A stretch of DNA of 60,432 nt from an uncultured Bacilli bacterium. Lineage in GTDB: Bacteria; Bacillota_I; Bacilli_A; RFN20; CAG-449. The DNA lies in the NCBI GenBank assembly GCA_944332225.1, contig CALVJO010000005.1, positions 1-60,432 on the forward strand, given 5' to 3'. The notes beneath the pieces are model-generated. The model was given only the letters and a program-made list of their open reading frames with translations. It was not told the DNA's origin and did no database searches. Within the stretch, counting starts at the first letter, position 1. Every line of letters starts with the position of its first letter. Below, one piece after another: positions 1 to 8,759 of the stretch. A program made the translations under genes and the position numbers.

Positions 1-379
1 GTCGTGCTTAGAAATGATTTATCTACTTAAATTATAGTAAAATTAAGCAATTATTAAATGATTTTATACTATCGAATATAAGATTTGATCTTTATACTAA
101 TTAAAATTTTCTCTTATTTATGTGCTTTTTGCAGTTAATATTTAAATTTAATAAAAATTTGCATTATCAATTTTAATCAAGCATTTTGATAGAAATTAAT
201 AAAAAATACCTTGATAGCAAATAGTTAATAGGCATATTAGACTATTTTGGTGATTAATTATCGGCTAATTCTTATAAAATTACTCAATAAAAAAATACTA
301 ACTATGATTAAATAGATGATATTTATATTGTTTTTTGCTACTCTTCTACTAGAAAAGAGTATTAAGAAAGGAAACATAT
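1..379. other. gene-free upstream region
   Basis: This is very AT-rich and I see no open frame with coding character on either strand. A short dyad (ACTCTT at 340-345, AAGAGT at 355-360) lies just before the ribosome site of the DegV gene. It has no T-run after it, so I read it as a 5' leader hairpin rather than a terminator. The promoter of the downstream gene must lie here, but I cannot pick a convincing -35/-10 pair. Confidence 0.5.
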
Positions 380-1261
380 ATGAAAGTGTGTATAGTAACT
401 GATTCTAATTCTGGAATCGGAGTTAAGGAAGGAAAGGAACTAGGAATTGTTGTCATTCCTATGCCATTTTTTATCGATGGCGAGACATTTTATGAAGAGA
501 TCAGCTTATCTCAAGAAAGATTCTATGAACTTTTAGCCCAAGATAAGGATGTATCTACCTCTCAACCTGCAATAGGTGAAGTTACAGACTTATGGGACAA
601 TCTTTTAAAAGAATATGATCAAATCGTTCATATTCCAATGTCATCAGGATTATCTATGTCATGTCAAACTGCGTCTTCATTTGCTTCTGAAGAACCTTAT
701 TTAGGTAAAGTTTTCGTTGTTGATAACTGCCGTATTTCAGTTACTCAAAGACAATCAGTTTTAGATGCTTTAGCATTAGTTAATAAAGGATATAACGGAG
801 AACAAATTAAAGATTATTTAGAGAAAGATAAATATAATTCATCGATTTATATCGTTGTTGATACTTTAAAATATCTTAAAAAAGGTGGTAGAGTAACCGC
901 CGCGGGAGCAATGCTTGGTTCCATCTTTGGAATTAAACCTCTTTTAACCATTCAAGGAGCTAAATTAGATGCCTTTAGCAAACCTCGGGGAATGAAGGCT
1001 GCAAAGCAAAAAATGATCGATGCAGTTAAAAACGATATTAAAGAACGCTTTGGAAACGATATTTCAAAGATTCATATGGAAGTTGCCTATACTTGTTCTA
1101 AAGATGAAGCAATTAAGTTTTTTGAAGAAGTTAAATCGATTTTCCCTGGAGCTATAGATTATGTGATGAATCCTTTATCATTATCAGTTGCCTGCCATAT
1201 CGGCCCTGGTTCTCTTGCTATAGCTTTAACTAAAGATATTTTCTCTTCTTTTGATCTTTAA
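380..1261 (+). CDS. DegV family fatty-acid-binding protein
   Basis: DegV proteins bind a fatty acid and act as FakB-type carriers that present it to the kinase FakA for phospholipid synthesis. The 293-residue length fits the family. The N-terminus (KVCIVTDSNSGI) is the usual DegV start, the TSQPAIGEV stretch near residue 60 is the conserved lipid-binding TSQPS loop, and LKKGGRVTAAGAMLG near residue 175 with IKPLL is the second family signature. A GGAAA ribosome site precedes the ATG. The gene is followed after 8 nt by an RluA-type gene, so they are probably co-transcribed. No fakA is in this window. Lipid specificity cannot be told from sequence. Confidence 0.9.
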   Translation: MKVCIVTDSNSGIGVKEGKELGIVVIPMPFFIDGETFYEEISLSQERFYELLAQDKDVSTSQPAIGEVTDLWDNLLKEYDQIVHIPMSSGLSMSCQTASSFASEEPYLGKVFVVDNCRISVTQRQSVLDALALVNKGYNGEQIKDYLEKDKYNSSIYIVVDTLKYLKKGGRVTAAGAMLGSIFGIKPLLTIQGAKLDAFSKPRGMKAAKQKMIDAVKNDIKERFGNDISKIHMEVAYTCSKDEAIKFFEEVKSIFPGAIDYVMNPLSLSVACHIGPGSLAIALTKDIFSSFDL

Positions 1262-1269
1262 TCTTTATT

Positions 1270-2109
1270 ATGGTTTTAAACTTTAAAGATTATCTTCCAC
1301 TTATAGATCAATTTAAAGATTTCTATCTATCGAGAAAGCATTTAGTCTCGTTATTTGATAATGGAGAAATTAAGTTTTTTCAAAATGGGGAATCGCTTCA
1401 TTATAATGAAAAAGTTAAAGGGAAAGTGGAGATCGTCTTTGAAGATAAAAATGAGATTATCCCTTGTTCAAAATCATTAAATATAATCTATGAAGATGAT
1501 GATTATCTTTTAGTTTATAAACCTCGAGGAATGCTAATTCATTCTTCAGAGGATAATGATGCCTTAGTTAATTGTTTAAGTTATTATTTTACTCAGCAAA
1601 AATATTTTACTATTCCAAGAATCAACACGCGTCTTGACCGTGACTGCGAAGGACTAGTCTTAGTTTCTAAGAATATTTTGACGGCAGCCTATGTTGATTA
1701 TCTAATTAGAGAAAGAAAAATTATCAAAAAATACTATGTCGCGGTTAAAGGTCATTTTTCTAAACCATCAGGAAAAATGATTAATTATATATCTAGAGAC
1801 CGTCACGAAAATAAGATGATTGTCTCTAATCACGGGAAAATCGCTAAACTATCATATAAAGTATTAAAAACTAGTAAAGATTATTCCTTAGTTGATATTG
1901 ATTTAGAAACTGGAATAAAGCATCAAATTAGAATTCAAATGGCCGCGTCTAACCATCCTGTCGTCGGCGACGATGTCTATGGTAAGGGAGATAAGACGAT
2001 TAGATTACAATGTTATAAGATTAGTTTCTTTTCTATTTTTAAAAACAAGATAATTGATGTTATAATTCCTATATCTAATAAATTGAAAGAGTTATTTTCT
2101 TATGAATGA
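1270..2109 (+). CDS. RluA-family pseudouridine synthase
   Basis: The protein should isomerise a uridine to pseudouridine in rRNA or tRNA. The catalytic signature is visible as NTRLDRDCEGLVLVSKN around residue 120, matching the family HRLDRDTSGLLLVAK motif with the nucleophilic Asp kept; the preceding IIYEDDDYLLVYKPRGMLIH and the later ETGIKHQIRIQMA motif are also typical. The N-terminal 75 residues are short and no clear S4 domain is seen. There is no recognisable Shine-Dalgarno before the ATG, which lies 8 nt after degV, so coupled translation is likely. It overlaps the next gene by 8 nt. The exact RNA target is unknown. Confidence 0.88.
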   Translation: MVLNFKDYLPLIDQFKDFYLSRKHLVSLFDNGEIKFFQNGESLHYNEKVKGKVEIVFEDKNEIIPCSKSLNIIYEDDDYLLVYKPRGMLIHSSEDNDALVNCLSYYFTQQKYFTIPRINTRLDRDCEGLVLVSKNILTAAYVDYLIRERKIIKKYYVAVKGHFSKPSGKMINYISRDRHENKMIVSNHGKIAKLSYKVLKTSKDYSLVDIDLETGIKHQIRIQMAASNHPVVGDDVYGKGDKTIRLQCYKISFFSIFKNKIIDVIIPISNKLKELFSYE

Positions 2110-2404
2110 CAATGAATTAAATCAAAACCAAGTATTAAACGATGAAAATCAACAGCCTGAAAACAATGGTAAATCAAATTTAGATAATATGATGATATCA
2201 TTATGCGTCGGGGGATTTTATGCTTCTCTCTTCATGCCTTTTGCAGGAATCATCTTTGCCTCAATCGCCTTATATCGTTCTTTTTCTAACAAGTACGATA
2301 ATAAATTATATATTTTTCTTTCAATCGCTGTTTTAATATTCTCAACGTTATTAACTATAGTCACCGTGATAACTGCTTTTAATAATCCCCAAACGAGTCT
2401 ATAA
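2102..2404 (+). CDS. small two-helix membrane protein, unknown function
   Basis: A 100-residue protein that I do not recognise. The first 30 residues are polar and Asn/Gln-rich, then two hydrophobic helices follow (about residues 32-58 and 68-92), the first with small residues (GGFYASLFMPFAGIIFASIAL). The start codon overlaps the end of the pseudouridine synthase gene as ATGAATGA (8 nt), which fixes the start and indicates translational coupling. It could be a DUF4190-like membrane protein by general appearance, but this is weak. The next gene begins 2 nt downstream. Confidence 0.65.
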   Translation: MNDNELNQNQVLNDENQQPENNGKSNLDNMMISLCVGGFYASLFMPFAGIIFASIALYRSFSNKYDNKLYIFLSIAVLIFSTLLTIVTVITAFNNPQTSL

Positions 2405-2406
2405 GT

Positions 2407-3222
2407 ATGAATGAAAGATTAAAAGGAGATTTATATGTTGAGCTAAGCATAAAATCTATCGATAAATTTACAAGCAATTTTAATTCAAAGCTCAGCTCAA
2501 AATATCATAGTCTAATCTATATTTTAGATGGCATAGCCACGATTGTGATCGATGGAAAAGAAACATTCGCGGATAAATTTGATTTATTGTATTTTAATAA
2601 GCGTCAAAAAATTGAGATACAGCCAGGTCATTACACCATCTTACAAATTTTATTTGATGGAACCGCGGTTAATGAATTGATTTTTGAATCATCTTTCAAT
2701 CAATTTAAAATCATAAATGTCATCGAGGGAAGTCAATTATCATATGACCTATATAGGCTAGGCCACCTCGCGGATAATAATTCGCATCCTAATTTATTAG
2801 CCTTAGGTCTTCTTTTTGAGGTGTTCTATGAATTAACGAAAGATTCTTTAAACACTAAAGATGAGAAGGTTTATGGAAAACAATATCATATTAAACAGGC
2901 TAAAAGATTCATGAATTTAAACTATCAAAAAAATATCTCAATCAATGATATAGCTAGATCGATAGGAGTTAGCCCTAATTATCTCGCGGATCTCTTTAGA
3001 ACTTTAGATGAAGTTTCTCCAAAGCAATATTTAACTTCTTTAAGGATGGAAAAAGCTAAAGAACTTCTCTTAACTAGAAGATATAAAATTAAAGATGTCG
3101 CGAAGATGGTAGGATATGATAATCAGCTTCATTTCTCTTCAGAATTTAAAAAGTATTCTTCCTTTACCCCGCGAGATTATGTGATTTTTACGATTCAAAA
3201 TTATAACAAAGATAAAAATTAA
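2407..3222 (+). CDS. AraC-family transcriptional regulator
   Basis: A 271-residue DNA-binding regulator. The N-terminal 150 residues look like a cupin-type sensor (YHSLIYILDGIATIVIDGKE), which usually binds a sugar or small ligand. The C-terminal 100 residues hold two helix-turn-helix motifs of the AraC type: ISINDIARSIGVSPNYLADLF and YKIKDVAKMVGYDNQLHFSSEFKKY, ending in the conserved FTPRDYV. It is the last gene of the plus-strand run starting at 380 and its stop overlaps the stop of the convergent helicase-like gene by 4 nt. No sugar-transport genes are adjacent, so the regulon is not apparent. Confidence 0.9.
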   Translation: MNERLKGDLYVELSIKSIDKFTSNFNSKLSSKYHSLIYILDGIATIVIDGKETFADKFDLLYFNKRQKIEIQPGHYTILQILFDGTAVNELIFESSFNQFKIINVIEGSQLSYDLYRLGHLADNNSHPNLLALGLLFEVFYELTKDSLNTKDEKVYGKQYHIKQAKRFMNLNYQKNISINDIARSIGVSPNYLADLFRTLDEVSPKQYLTSLRMEKAKELLLTRRYKIKDVAKMVGYDNQLHFSSEFKKYSSFTPRDYVIFTIQNYNKDKN

Positions 3223-6200
3223 TTATTAAATAACTTGCCGTCTTTATAGATGATTTTTTGAGCGTCTATCATCGTTGATATGATGTTTTGAATTCTAAAA
3301 TATTGGCTATGGTTCATCTTTTTGTAGCCTAGAGAAACTAAGATTAATTTAATCATCTCATCCTGAGATAAAGGCTTAAAGATGGTGATCTGCTTAATTC
3401 CTGAAGAAATTTCTTCATTAGATACATTATCAAGCTCTCTTAAGGTTCCTTTAGGAGCCTTTTTAAAATGAATCTCTTTATTTTCTAAGAAGATGAAATT
3501 ATGTTCTATTGATATTATATTATCTTGCTCTAAAGACGAGACTAAGGAAGGATAATCATCTTTGAAGAGAAGATTGATTTCCTCAGTTTTAACAGGAGAT
3601 ACTTTCTCTAATACTTCTTTAAAGATTTCTAGCTTAGTTTTATTATCTTTATCCTTAATTTCGATTAAGGCTTGAGATGGAGTAAGATAATCAGAGAAAA
3701 TGATATCTATTAAAGGTTTTTTAACTTTTTTAGTTTTTATTTTTCTTTCTTGGACGGTATTTTTAATAATGAATTCTTTTAATTTTTGATATTGATTTTC
3801 TTCATCGAGGAAATAGAAGAAAGGAATTATATGATAATAGGCAAATTCTAGAGAATTTTCGATATAATCTTTGCCTTTTCCAAGAGAATTAATCGCTGAT
3901 TCAAGAGAGTTATAGGAGAGATGATCCACGATGATCGCAGTTGGACGTTTTGAGGAAGGAACCTTGACTAAAATATCAATAGAGCCTTTAGAAACTTGAT
4001 AATTGGTGATTAAATTAAATCCATCCTCTGTCAAGTGATTAGCTAAAGCTTTAATGAAGGTCTTATCAAAGTTGTTTGGAGATAAAACTTCCTCTAGATA
4101 CGCTTTAGAGCTGTAGAAAACATTATCATAAACTTTATAGATGTTAGATAAGAAACATTCACCTTGATATGGTAAAAGAGAATCAAAGTAATCTCTAGAT
4201 GGATCTTTATCGATGATTATGGTTTGAGAACCCCTAAATAAGGCTAAGATTCCTTCTAAGGTAGATTGATTTTTATCGACTAAAGAGAGAACTAAATCAA
4301 AGCTAGCTTCGTAAGATGAAAACATCTTAGATACATCTTTGATATTCGCTAAGAAAAGAGGCTTATTATAAGAGATAATTAAAGGAATGGATTTAATGAT
4401 TTCCTTATAAGGTAAGATTTTTATCTTATCGTCTAAAGCTGATTTAATATAAGGAAATTCAATGTTCTTTAAAGATAGTCCGATTTGCTTTTGACGGGAA
4501 ACTAGCTGAGATTGAATGATATCTTGAATGATTTCTCTTCTTTCCTTATCGAACTCTTCATAGGTAGCTATCTGATGGTTAAATCCATCTAAAGAGAAGG
4601 TTGACGAAAGCACATTAGAGTCATTTTCCTGATGAAGCTTTTGATAATATAAAGCTTTTAAGAAGGCCCCTGGATAACTTTCCTTTTGAGGTAGTTTCAA
4701 TAATTCATCCGCGAGATTAGGGATTAATTTATTTAATTTATTCGATGATAAATAGAAATCTAAATAATCATTAATCGAAGAGAAGTTTTTCGACATGTTA
4801 ATGATTCTAGTTTCAATAGATATTAAATTTAAATTGAAAAAGTTTAATTTATCTTCAAAGAAGAACTCTTTTAAATAATTTAAGGCTTCTAAGATATGAT
4901 TAAAGGCGATTTGGCATTGCTTTCTAGAATCGACGAATACTGTCATTGTCTCTTCATTAAAGTAATCTAAATAAGATGCATCATAATTAAACCCTTTAAA
5001 GTTTAAATAACGAACATTTTGGAAGAATTTATCGATAGTTTCGTAATCATCGATAAATTGATCGATATCATAATGATTATCTTTAATATAGTAAGAAAGA
5101 TCCTTGTTCTCATTTTCAAAGTTTTTAATATTTTCTTCTTCTTTATGGTAATCGTTTAGCGATGAAGCGACATCTAAGAGAATGCCTTCATCAATTTTGA
5201 TGGTTCGATCAAAGAATCCTCGATATTTTTTTATTAATTTTCCTTTAGAAAGAGTTTTTAAATCTTCGTTTAATGCTTTTTGATCTATAGATAGAACATT
5301 TTCTCCATAAAGGGAGATTAGTTTAGTTTTTGTTCCATTATATTCATCAATCGATTTATTAATTTTCTCTAATTCTAAAGATAGAGACTCTTTAATATTT
5401 TCTTTGATTATCGAAAGAGGAAGCTTTTTAATCATCTCAACGGTAGAAAGGATATTTAAAATAGCCTTCATATCTTTCATGTCATTTGGGAAAGGAATAT
5501 GATAGACCTTCTTTAAATTAGAATAGGCTTTTTTAAAAGGTTGGAATTCTCCTTCTAAAGAGATGATTTTATCTTTTAATTCAATATAACCTTCCTGAGT
5601 TAAATCAAGTCTTTTAAATCCGTAGAAAGGATGATCTAAATAATGACATTTTAATTTATCCGCGGTTTCTACAAATGATTTAATCGCTTTTAAATATCCA
5701 TCGATCTGCTCATTAGAAATATTAACAATATTAGGGATGGTAATATTTATTAAAGGTAGGCCATCTAAATTATAATAGTTAAATAATAATTGATTGATGG
5801 ATAAATTAAGAGGTGGATTAGCCATCCTTAAAGTGTTGATCAATCGAGAGTAGTTATTTTTAACTTGATAGAAGTTATCAACAGAAGAATCGATTTGGCT
5901 AGGGCTGAACCGTTCTTTAAAATTATCTAAAAGAGTCAAAGATGAAAGTAGTTTCTTCTTGTCGCTTGAAGAAGATAAATCGATAACATATCTATTTAAT
6001 GAAGATTCATTTAATATAGAAAGAATCTCTTCTCGATCATTATCATCTTGATAGGTTAATAAAATGTTTTGATTATTTAATAGATAATGAAGCAAGATGT
6101 TATTAAGCAAGTGATCTCTAGTCTCTTTTGAGGAAGGTTTAATAGCTAGATTTTCTCTTAAGGATAATCTTTTCAAGATTTTATATTCATCATTTTCTAA

Positions 6201-6983
6201 GTTTAATAAAGATAGGAAAGAGTTATTTAATCTAGCCCCTTTGACTTTTTTAAAATTATAAAATTCCGAGTTAAAATAAGAGATTTGCTTGATGATATCT
6301 AAAGAAGATAATTCATCTTGATGCTTAATTAAATCGTTAAGATAATAATATTTATCAACATCTAAACTAGCAAAAAAGCATCCGTTATTGACTGAGAAAT
6401 GTAATGATTTAACTCTTGTTGCTACGTAAGTTAGATATTCATATAAAGAAAAATTATTTTCTAAAGGGTAGGAAATATCTAAATTTAAGGTGTTTTGAAA
6501 ATAAGAAATCAAGCATTCATTAAGATATAATTCATGATTGATATTAGATATTTGATAATGATCAGTTTCATTGATGTACTCTAGTTTAATAGGCATTAAG
6601 ACTAAAGGAGCTGAGATGATTTTCATGTTTTTATCAATGAAATAATCGATTAAGCCAAAAGTTAAATATAATTTATTGTCCTTAATCAATAAGGAAAGCT
6701 TTTTATTTTGAACTTGATAATCCTCCGCGGTGTAAAAACCAATTTTATTTTCTTGAGAATTGATCTGTTCCTTCTCTAAAAGAGCTTGATACAGGGTTTT
6801 ATTAGTTAATTCAAGATTTTCAATCTCAAAAGTTTTACCTTCCATCAATAAATTAAAGATTGAGGTATAATCAGAGGTTGCTAGTCTTAAAGGAGAAGGA
6901 TTGTTATAAAAAAAATCTAAAAGGTTAGATTTAGTTAATTGTTCCTTTAACTTTCGTTGATAAATTTCAATTTTGTTATTCAT
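3219..6983 (-). CDS. degenerate DUF4011-type SF1 helicase with lost ATPase motifs
   Basis: This 1254-residue protein keeps the layout of large DUF4011/DUF3320 SF1 helicases. There is an N-terminal RNRLL-like segment (LTKSNLLDFF, residues 16-25), the family hallmark APLVLMPIKLE (125-135), a RecA-like core, a C-terminal Vsr/restriction-like fold (about 960-1050, with GSIDILV) and a final winged-helix segment. Manual alignment places PSSKETRD (283-290) where GPPGTGKS should be, SLVDKNQ (about 899-905) where the DEASQ box should be, and IIIDKDPSR where VVGDxxQLPP should be. ATP hydrolysis is therefore not expected. The frame is intact over 3.7 kb, so the protein is probably kept for a non-catalytic role. 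It is shorter than most active relatives. I cannot name its function. Confidence 0.7.
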   Translation of the reverse strand: MNNKIEIYQRKLKEQLTKSNLLDFFYNNPSPLRLATSDYTSIFNLLMEGKTFEIENLELTNKTLYQALLEKEQINSQENKIGFYTAEDYQVQNKKLSLLIKDNKLYLTFGLIDYFIDKNMKIISAPLVLMPIKLEYINETDHYQISNINHELYLNECLISYFQNTLNLDISYPLENNFSLYEYLTYVATRVKSLHFSVNNGCFFASLDVDKYYYLNDLIKHQDELSSLDIIKQISYFNSEFYNFKKVKGARLNNSFLSLLNLENDEYKILKRLSLRENLAIKPSSKETRDHLLNNILLHYLLNNQNILLTYQDDNDREEILSILNESSLNRYVIDLSSSSDKKKLLSSLTLLDNFKERFSPSQIDSSVDNFYQVKNNYSRLINTLRMANPPLNLSINQLLFNYYNLDGLPLINITIPNIVNISNEQIDGYLKAIKSFVETADKLKCHYLDHPFYGFKRLDLTQEGYIELKDKIISLEGEFQPFKKAYSNLKKVYHIPFPNDMKDMKAILNILSTVEMIKKLPLSIIKENIKESLSLELEKINKSIDEYNGTKTKLISLYGENVLSIDQKALNEDLKTLSKGKLIKKYRGFFDRTIKIDEGILLDVASSLNDYHKEEENIKNFENENKDLSYYIKDNHYDIDQFIDDYETIDKFFQNVRYLNFKGFNYDASYLDYFNEETMTVFVDSRKQCQIAFNHILEALNYLKEFFFEDKLNFFNLNLISIETRIINMSKNFSSINDYLDFYLSSNKLNKLIPNLADELLKLPQKESYPGAFLKALYYQKLHQENDSNVLSSTFSLDGFNHQIATYEEFDKERREIIQDIIQSQLVSRQKQIGLSLKNIEFPYIKSALDDKIKILPYKEIIKSIPLIISYNKPLFLANIKDVSKMFSSYEASFDLVLSLVDKNQSTLEGILALFRGSQTIIIDKDPSRDYFDSLLPYQGECFLSNIYKVYDNVFYSSKAYLEEVLSPNNFDKTFIKALANHLTEDGFNLITNYQVSKGSIDILVKVPSSKRPTAIIVDHLSYNSLESAINSLGKGKDYIENSLEFAYYHIIPFFYFLDEENQYQKLKEFIIKNTVQERKIKTKKVKKPLIDIIFSDYLTPSQALIEIKDKDNKTKLEIFKEVLEKVSPVKTEEINLLFKDDYPSLVSSLEQDNIISIEHNFIFLENKEIHFKKAPKGTLRELDNVSNEEISSGIKQITIFKPLSQDEMIKLILVSLGYKKMNHSQYFRIQNIISTMIDAQKIIYKDGKLFNN

Positions 6984-7045
6984 AAAAAGAGTATAGCACG
7001 TTTTAAAAAAATTATTAATAAAGTAAGCGTTAATATCGATGCATT

Positions 7046-7474
7046 TTAAGGATAGTCATAACCTCCATTTGGCTCCTTGCATCTTTTAAGTCGATTTATT
7101 CCCTTTTTCATTCCTTTGATTAAACCATATTTATTGATGGCTAATTTCATATAATCTGAGCAAGATGGTTCAAACCTGCAGCGCATTCTTATCTTTTTAG
7201 GTGCGAGAAGCTGATATAGATCAAGAAAAAACAAAATTAAAGATTTCATTCTTATAATTAAAATAAGGATAGATAATAAGATAGGAATTAATATGGTTAA
7301 AAGTAAATTATTAGAATAAAACCATATTAAAAAAGTGATTAAGGAGATAGAAAGTAGATATAAAATTAAATGAAGGAAAACCCTAAGCCAATTGACTTTA
7401 GGATAGGTTAGTTTTCTATCATAAAGAATCGACTTAGGGTCTTTTTTAGGATCTAAATTTAAATTATTATTCAT
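7046..7474 (-). CDS. yidD: YidD membrane protein insertion efficiency factor, extended N-terminus
   Basis: YidD is a small membrane-associated protein that assists YidC-dependent insertion. The signature is at the C-terminus: RCRFEPSCSDYMKLAINKYG, then RLKRCKEPNGGYDYP, matching RCRFxPTCSxY and GGYDPVP. Family members are usually 70-100 residues; this one has 142, with about 65 extra residues including two hydrophobic helices. The start was set at 7474 because the ATG overlaps the upstream stop as ATGAATAA. A longer frame runs back through the upstream gene but would fully overlap it. Coupling to the DUF4177 gene is likely. Confidence 0.85.
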   Translation of the reverse strand: MNNNLNLDPKKDPKSILYDRKLTYPKVNWLRVFLHLILYLLSISLITFLIWFYSNNLLLTILIPILLSILILIIRMKSLILFFLDLYQLLAPKKIRMRCRFEPSCSDYMKLAINKYGLIKGMKKGINRLKRCKEPNGGYDYP

Positions 7475-7667
7475 CTCTTTCGAAGATGAGCATGTAGATG
7501 GTATAATCTGCAGGTTTCTTGAAACATCCACCTTTATGGGTTTCGCGGATGGTTTCCATAGAATGGTATCTCCAACCTTCTTGCGCTTGAGCGTTAATGA
7601 TGTTTTCAAAATAGCTACAAGCATTACCTTCTACTACTTTAGGTCCTTCTACGACTTTGTATATCAT
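7467..7667 (-). CDS. DUF4177-like small protein
   Basis: A 66-residue soluble protein. The pattern MIYKVVEG...YFENIINAQAQEGWRYHSME, ending in a hydrophobic strand plus acidic tail (YMLIFERDE), matches the DUF4177 family, in which an N-terminal strand is followed by a helix and the EGW motif. The function of the family is not established. A GGGGGAAAAAGGT ribosome-site region precedes the ATG. The stop lies inside the start of yidD (8-nt overlap), so the two are one transcription unit. Confidence 0.75.
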   Translation of the reverse strand: MIYKVVEGPKVVEGNACSYFENIINAQAQEGWRYHSMETIRETHKGGCFKKPADYTIYMLIFERDE

Positions 7668-7811
7668 ACCTTTTTCCCCCTTGTTAATTAAATTATATAT
7701 TTAACTAGCGGTTTTTTCAATTAGGTAAATTTGATTAATGTTATTGAATTTATTTTTGTTTAGTTTAAGTAAAATTAATAATAGTATATTTTAATAAAGA
7801 GAGGTGTAGAT

Positions 7812-8759
7812 ATGAAAACGTTAAGTATATGCGCGCCAATGTATAACGAAAAAGAAATGGTACCTTACTTTTTTGAAAAAATTGATGAGGTAATTAAAAA
7901 ATTATCGTCTTATAAAGTAGAGATTTTAATTGTTAATGATGGTTCTAAAGATAATACTTTAGAGCTTTTAAAAGAGCAAAAAAAGACTCATCCTAATCTT
8001 CACATCGTCTCTTTTTCTCGTAATTTTGGCCATGAAGCCGCGGTTTCAGCCTTATTAAAATATTCTAAAGGTGATGTTGTTTGTATAATGGACAGCGATT
8101 TACAAGATCCCCCTGAGCTAATCATTGATATGTTAAAGCTTTATGAACAAGGATTCGATGTAGTAAACGCAAGAAGAATCAACAGAAAGAAAGATCCGTT
8201 TTTAAAAAGGATAACCGCGGAATTATTTTATAAAGTAATCTCCAAATTATCAGGAAAGATTAAAGTTCCAGATAATGTAGGTAACTACCGTCTATTATCA
8301 AGGCAAGTCGTGGATCACATTAATAATTTAAAGGAAAAGAATTCAGTATTTAGAGTCCAAGTTCCTTATGTAGGATTTAAAACAGCAACCATGGATTTTG
8401 TTAGACCACCTAGACTTAAAGGGGAGACTCATTATAACTATAAATCAATGTTTAAACTTGCAGGAGATTCGATTACATCTTCTTCAACTCAACCCCTTAG
8501 ATGGTCTCTTTATTTAGGTATCATTTTAGGAACGATATCTTTTATATCCTTCATCGTATTTTTAATTTTAAGATTAGTTGGATTCTCTACACTTATCTAT
8601 TTTGAAGCGATGCTTTATTCATTTATCGTTTTAACGCTATCGATTGTCTTAGTCGTATTAGGTGTCGTTGGAGAATATGTTGGAAGAATATTAATAGAAA
8701 CTCAAAATCGACCTTTATACTATGTCGAAGAGGAAATTAAAGGAGACTTAGATGAATAA
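7812..8759 (+). CDS. GT2 family polyprenyl-phosphate-type glycosyltransferase (GtrB/DPM1-like)
   Basis: This enzyme should transfer a sugar from a nucleotide donor to a polyprenyl phosphate at the inner face of the membrane, for cell-surface glycosylation. The N-terminus (LSICAPMYNEKEMVP), IVNDGSKDNT and the DSDLQDPPELI metal-binding motif near residue 100 are classical for GtrB/ArnC/DPM1-like proteins. Two C-terminal transmembrane helices (about 228-255 and 262-292) and the GEYVGRILIETQNRPLY ending are also typical. Length of 315 residues is normal. A GAGAGGTG ribosome site lies upstream. Its end overlaps the next gene by 8 nt. The sugar and acceptor cannot be told. Confidence 0.9.
   Translation: MKTLSICAPMYNEKEMVPYFFEKIDEVIKKLSSYKVEILIVNDGSKDNTLELLKEQKKTHPNLHIVSFSRNFGHEAAVSALLKYSKGDVVCIMDSDLQDPPELIIDMLKLYEQGFDVVNARRINRKKDPFLKRITAELFYKVISKLSGKIKVPDNVGNYRLLSRQVVDHINNLKEKNSVFRVQVPYVGFKTATMDFVRPPRLKGETHYNYKSMFKLAGDSITSSSTQPLRWSLYLGIILGTISFISFIVFLILRLVGFSTLIYFEAMLYSFIVLTLSIVLVVLGVVGEYVGRILIETQNRPLYYVEEEIKGDLDE

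Noticed and set aside
340-360. Hairpin before the DegV gene as a terminator
   Set aside because: No T-run follows and the stem runs straight into the ribosome site, so it is at most a leader element.
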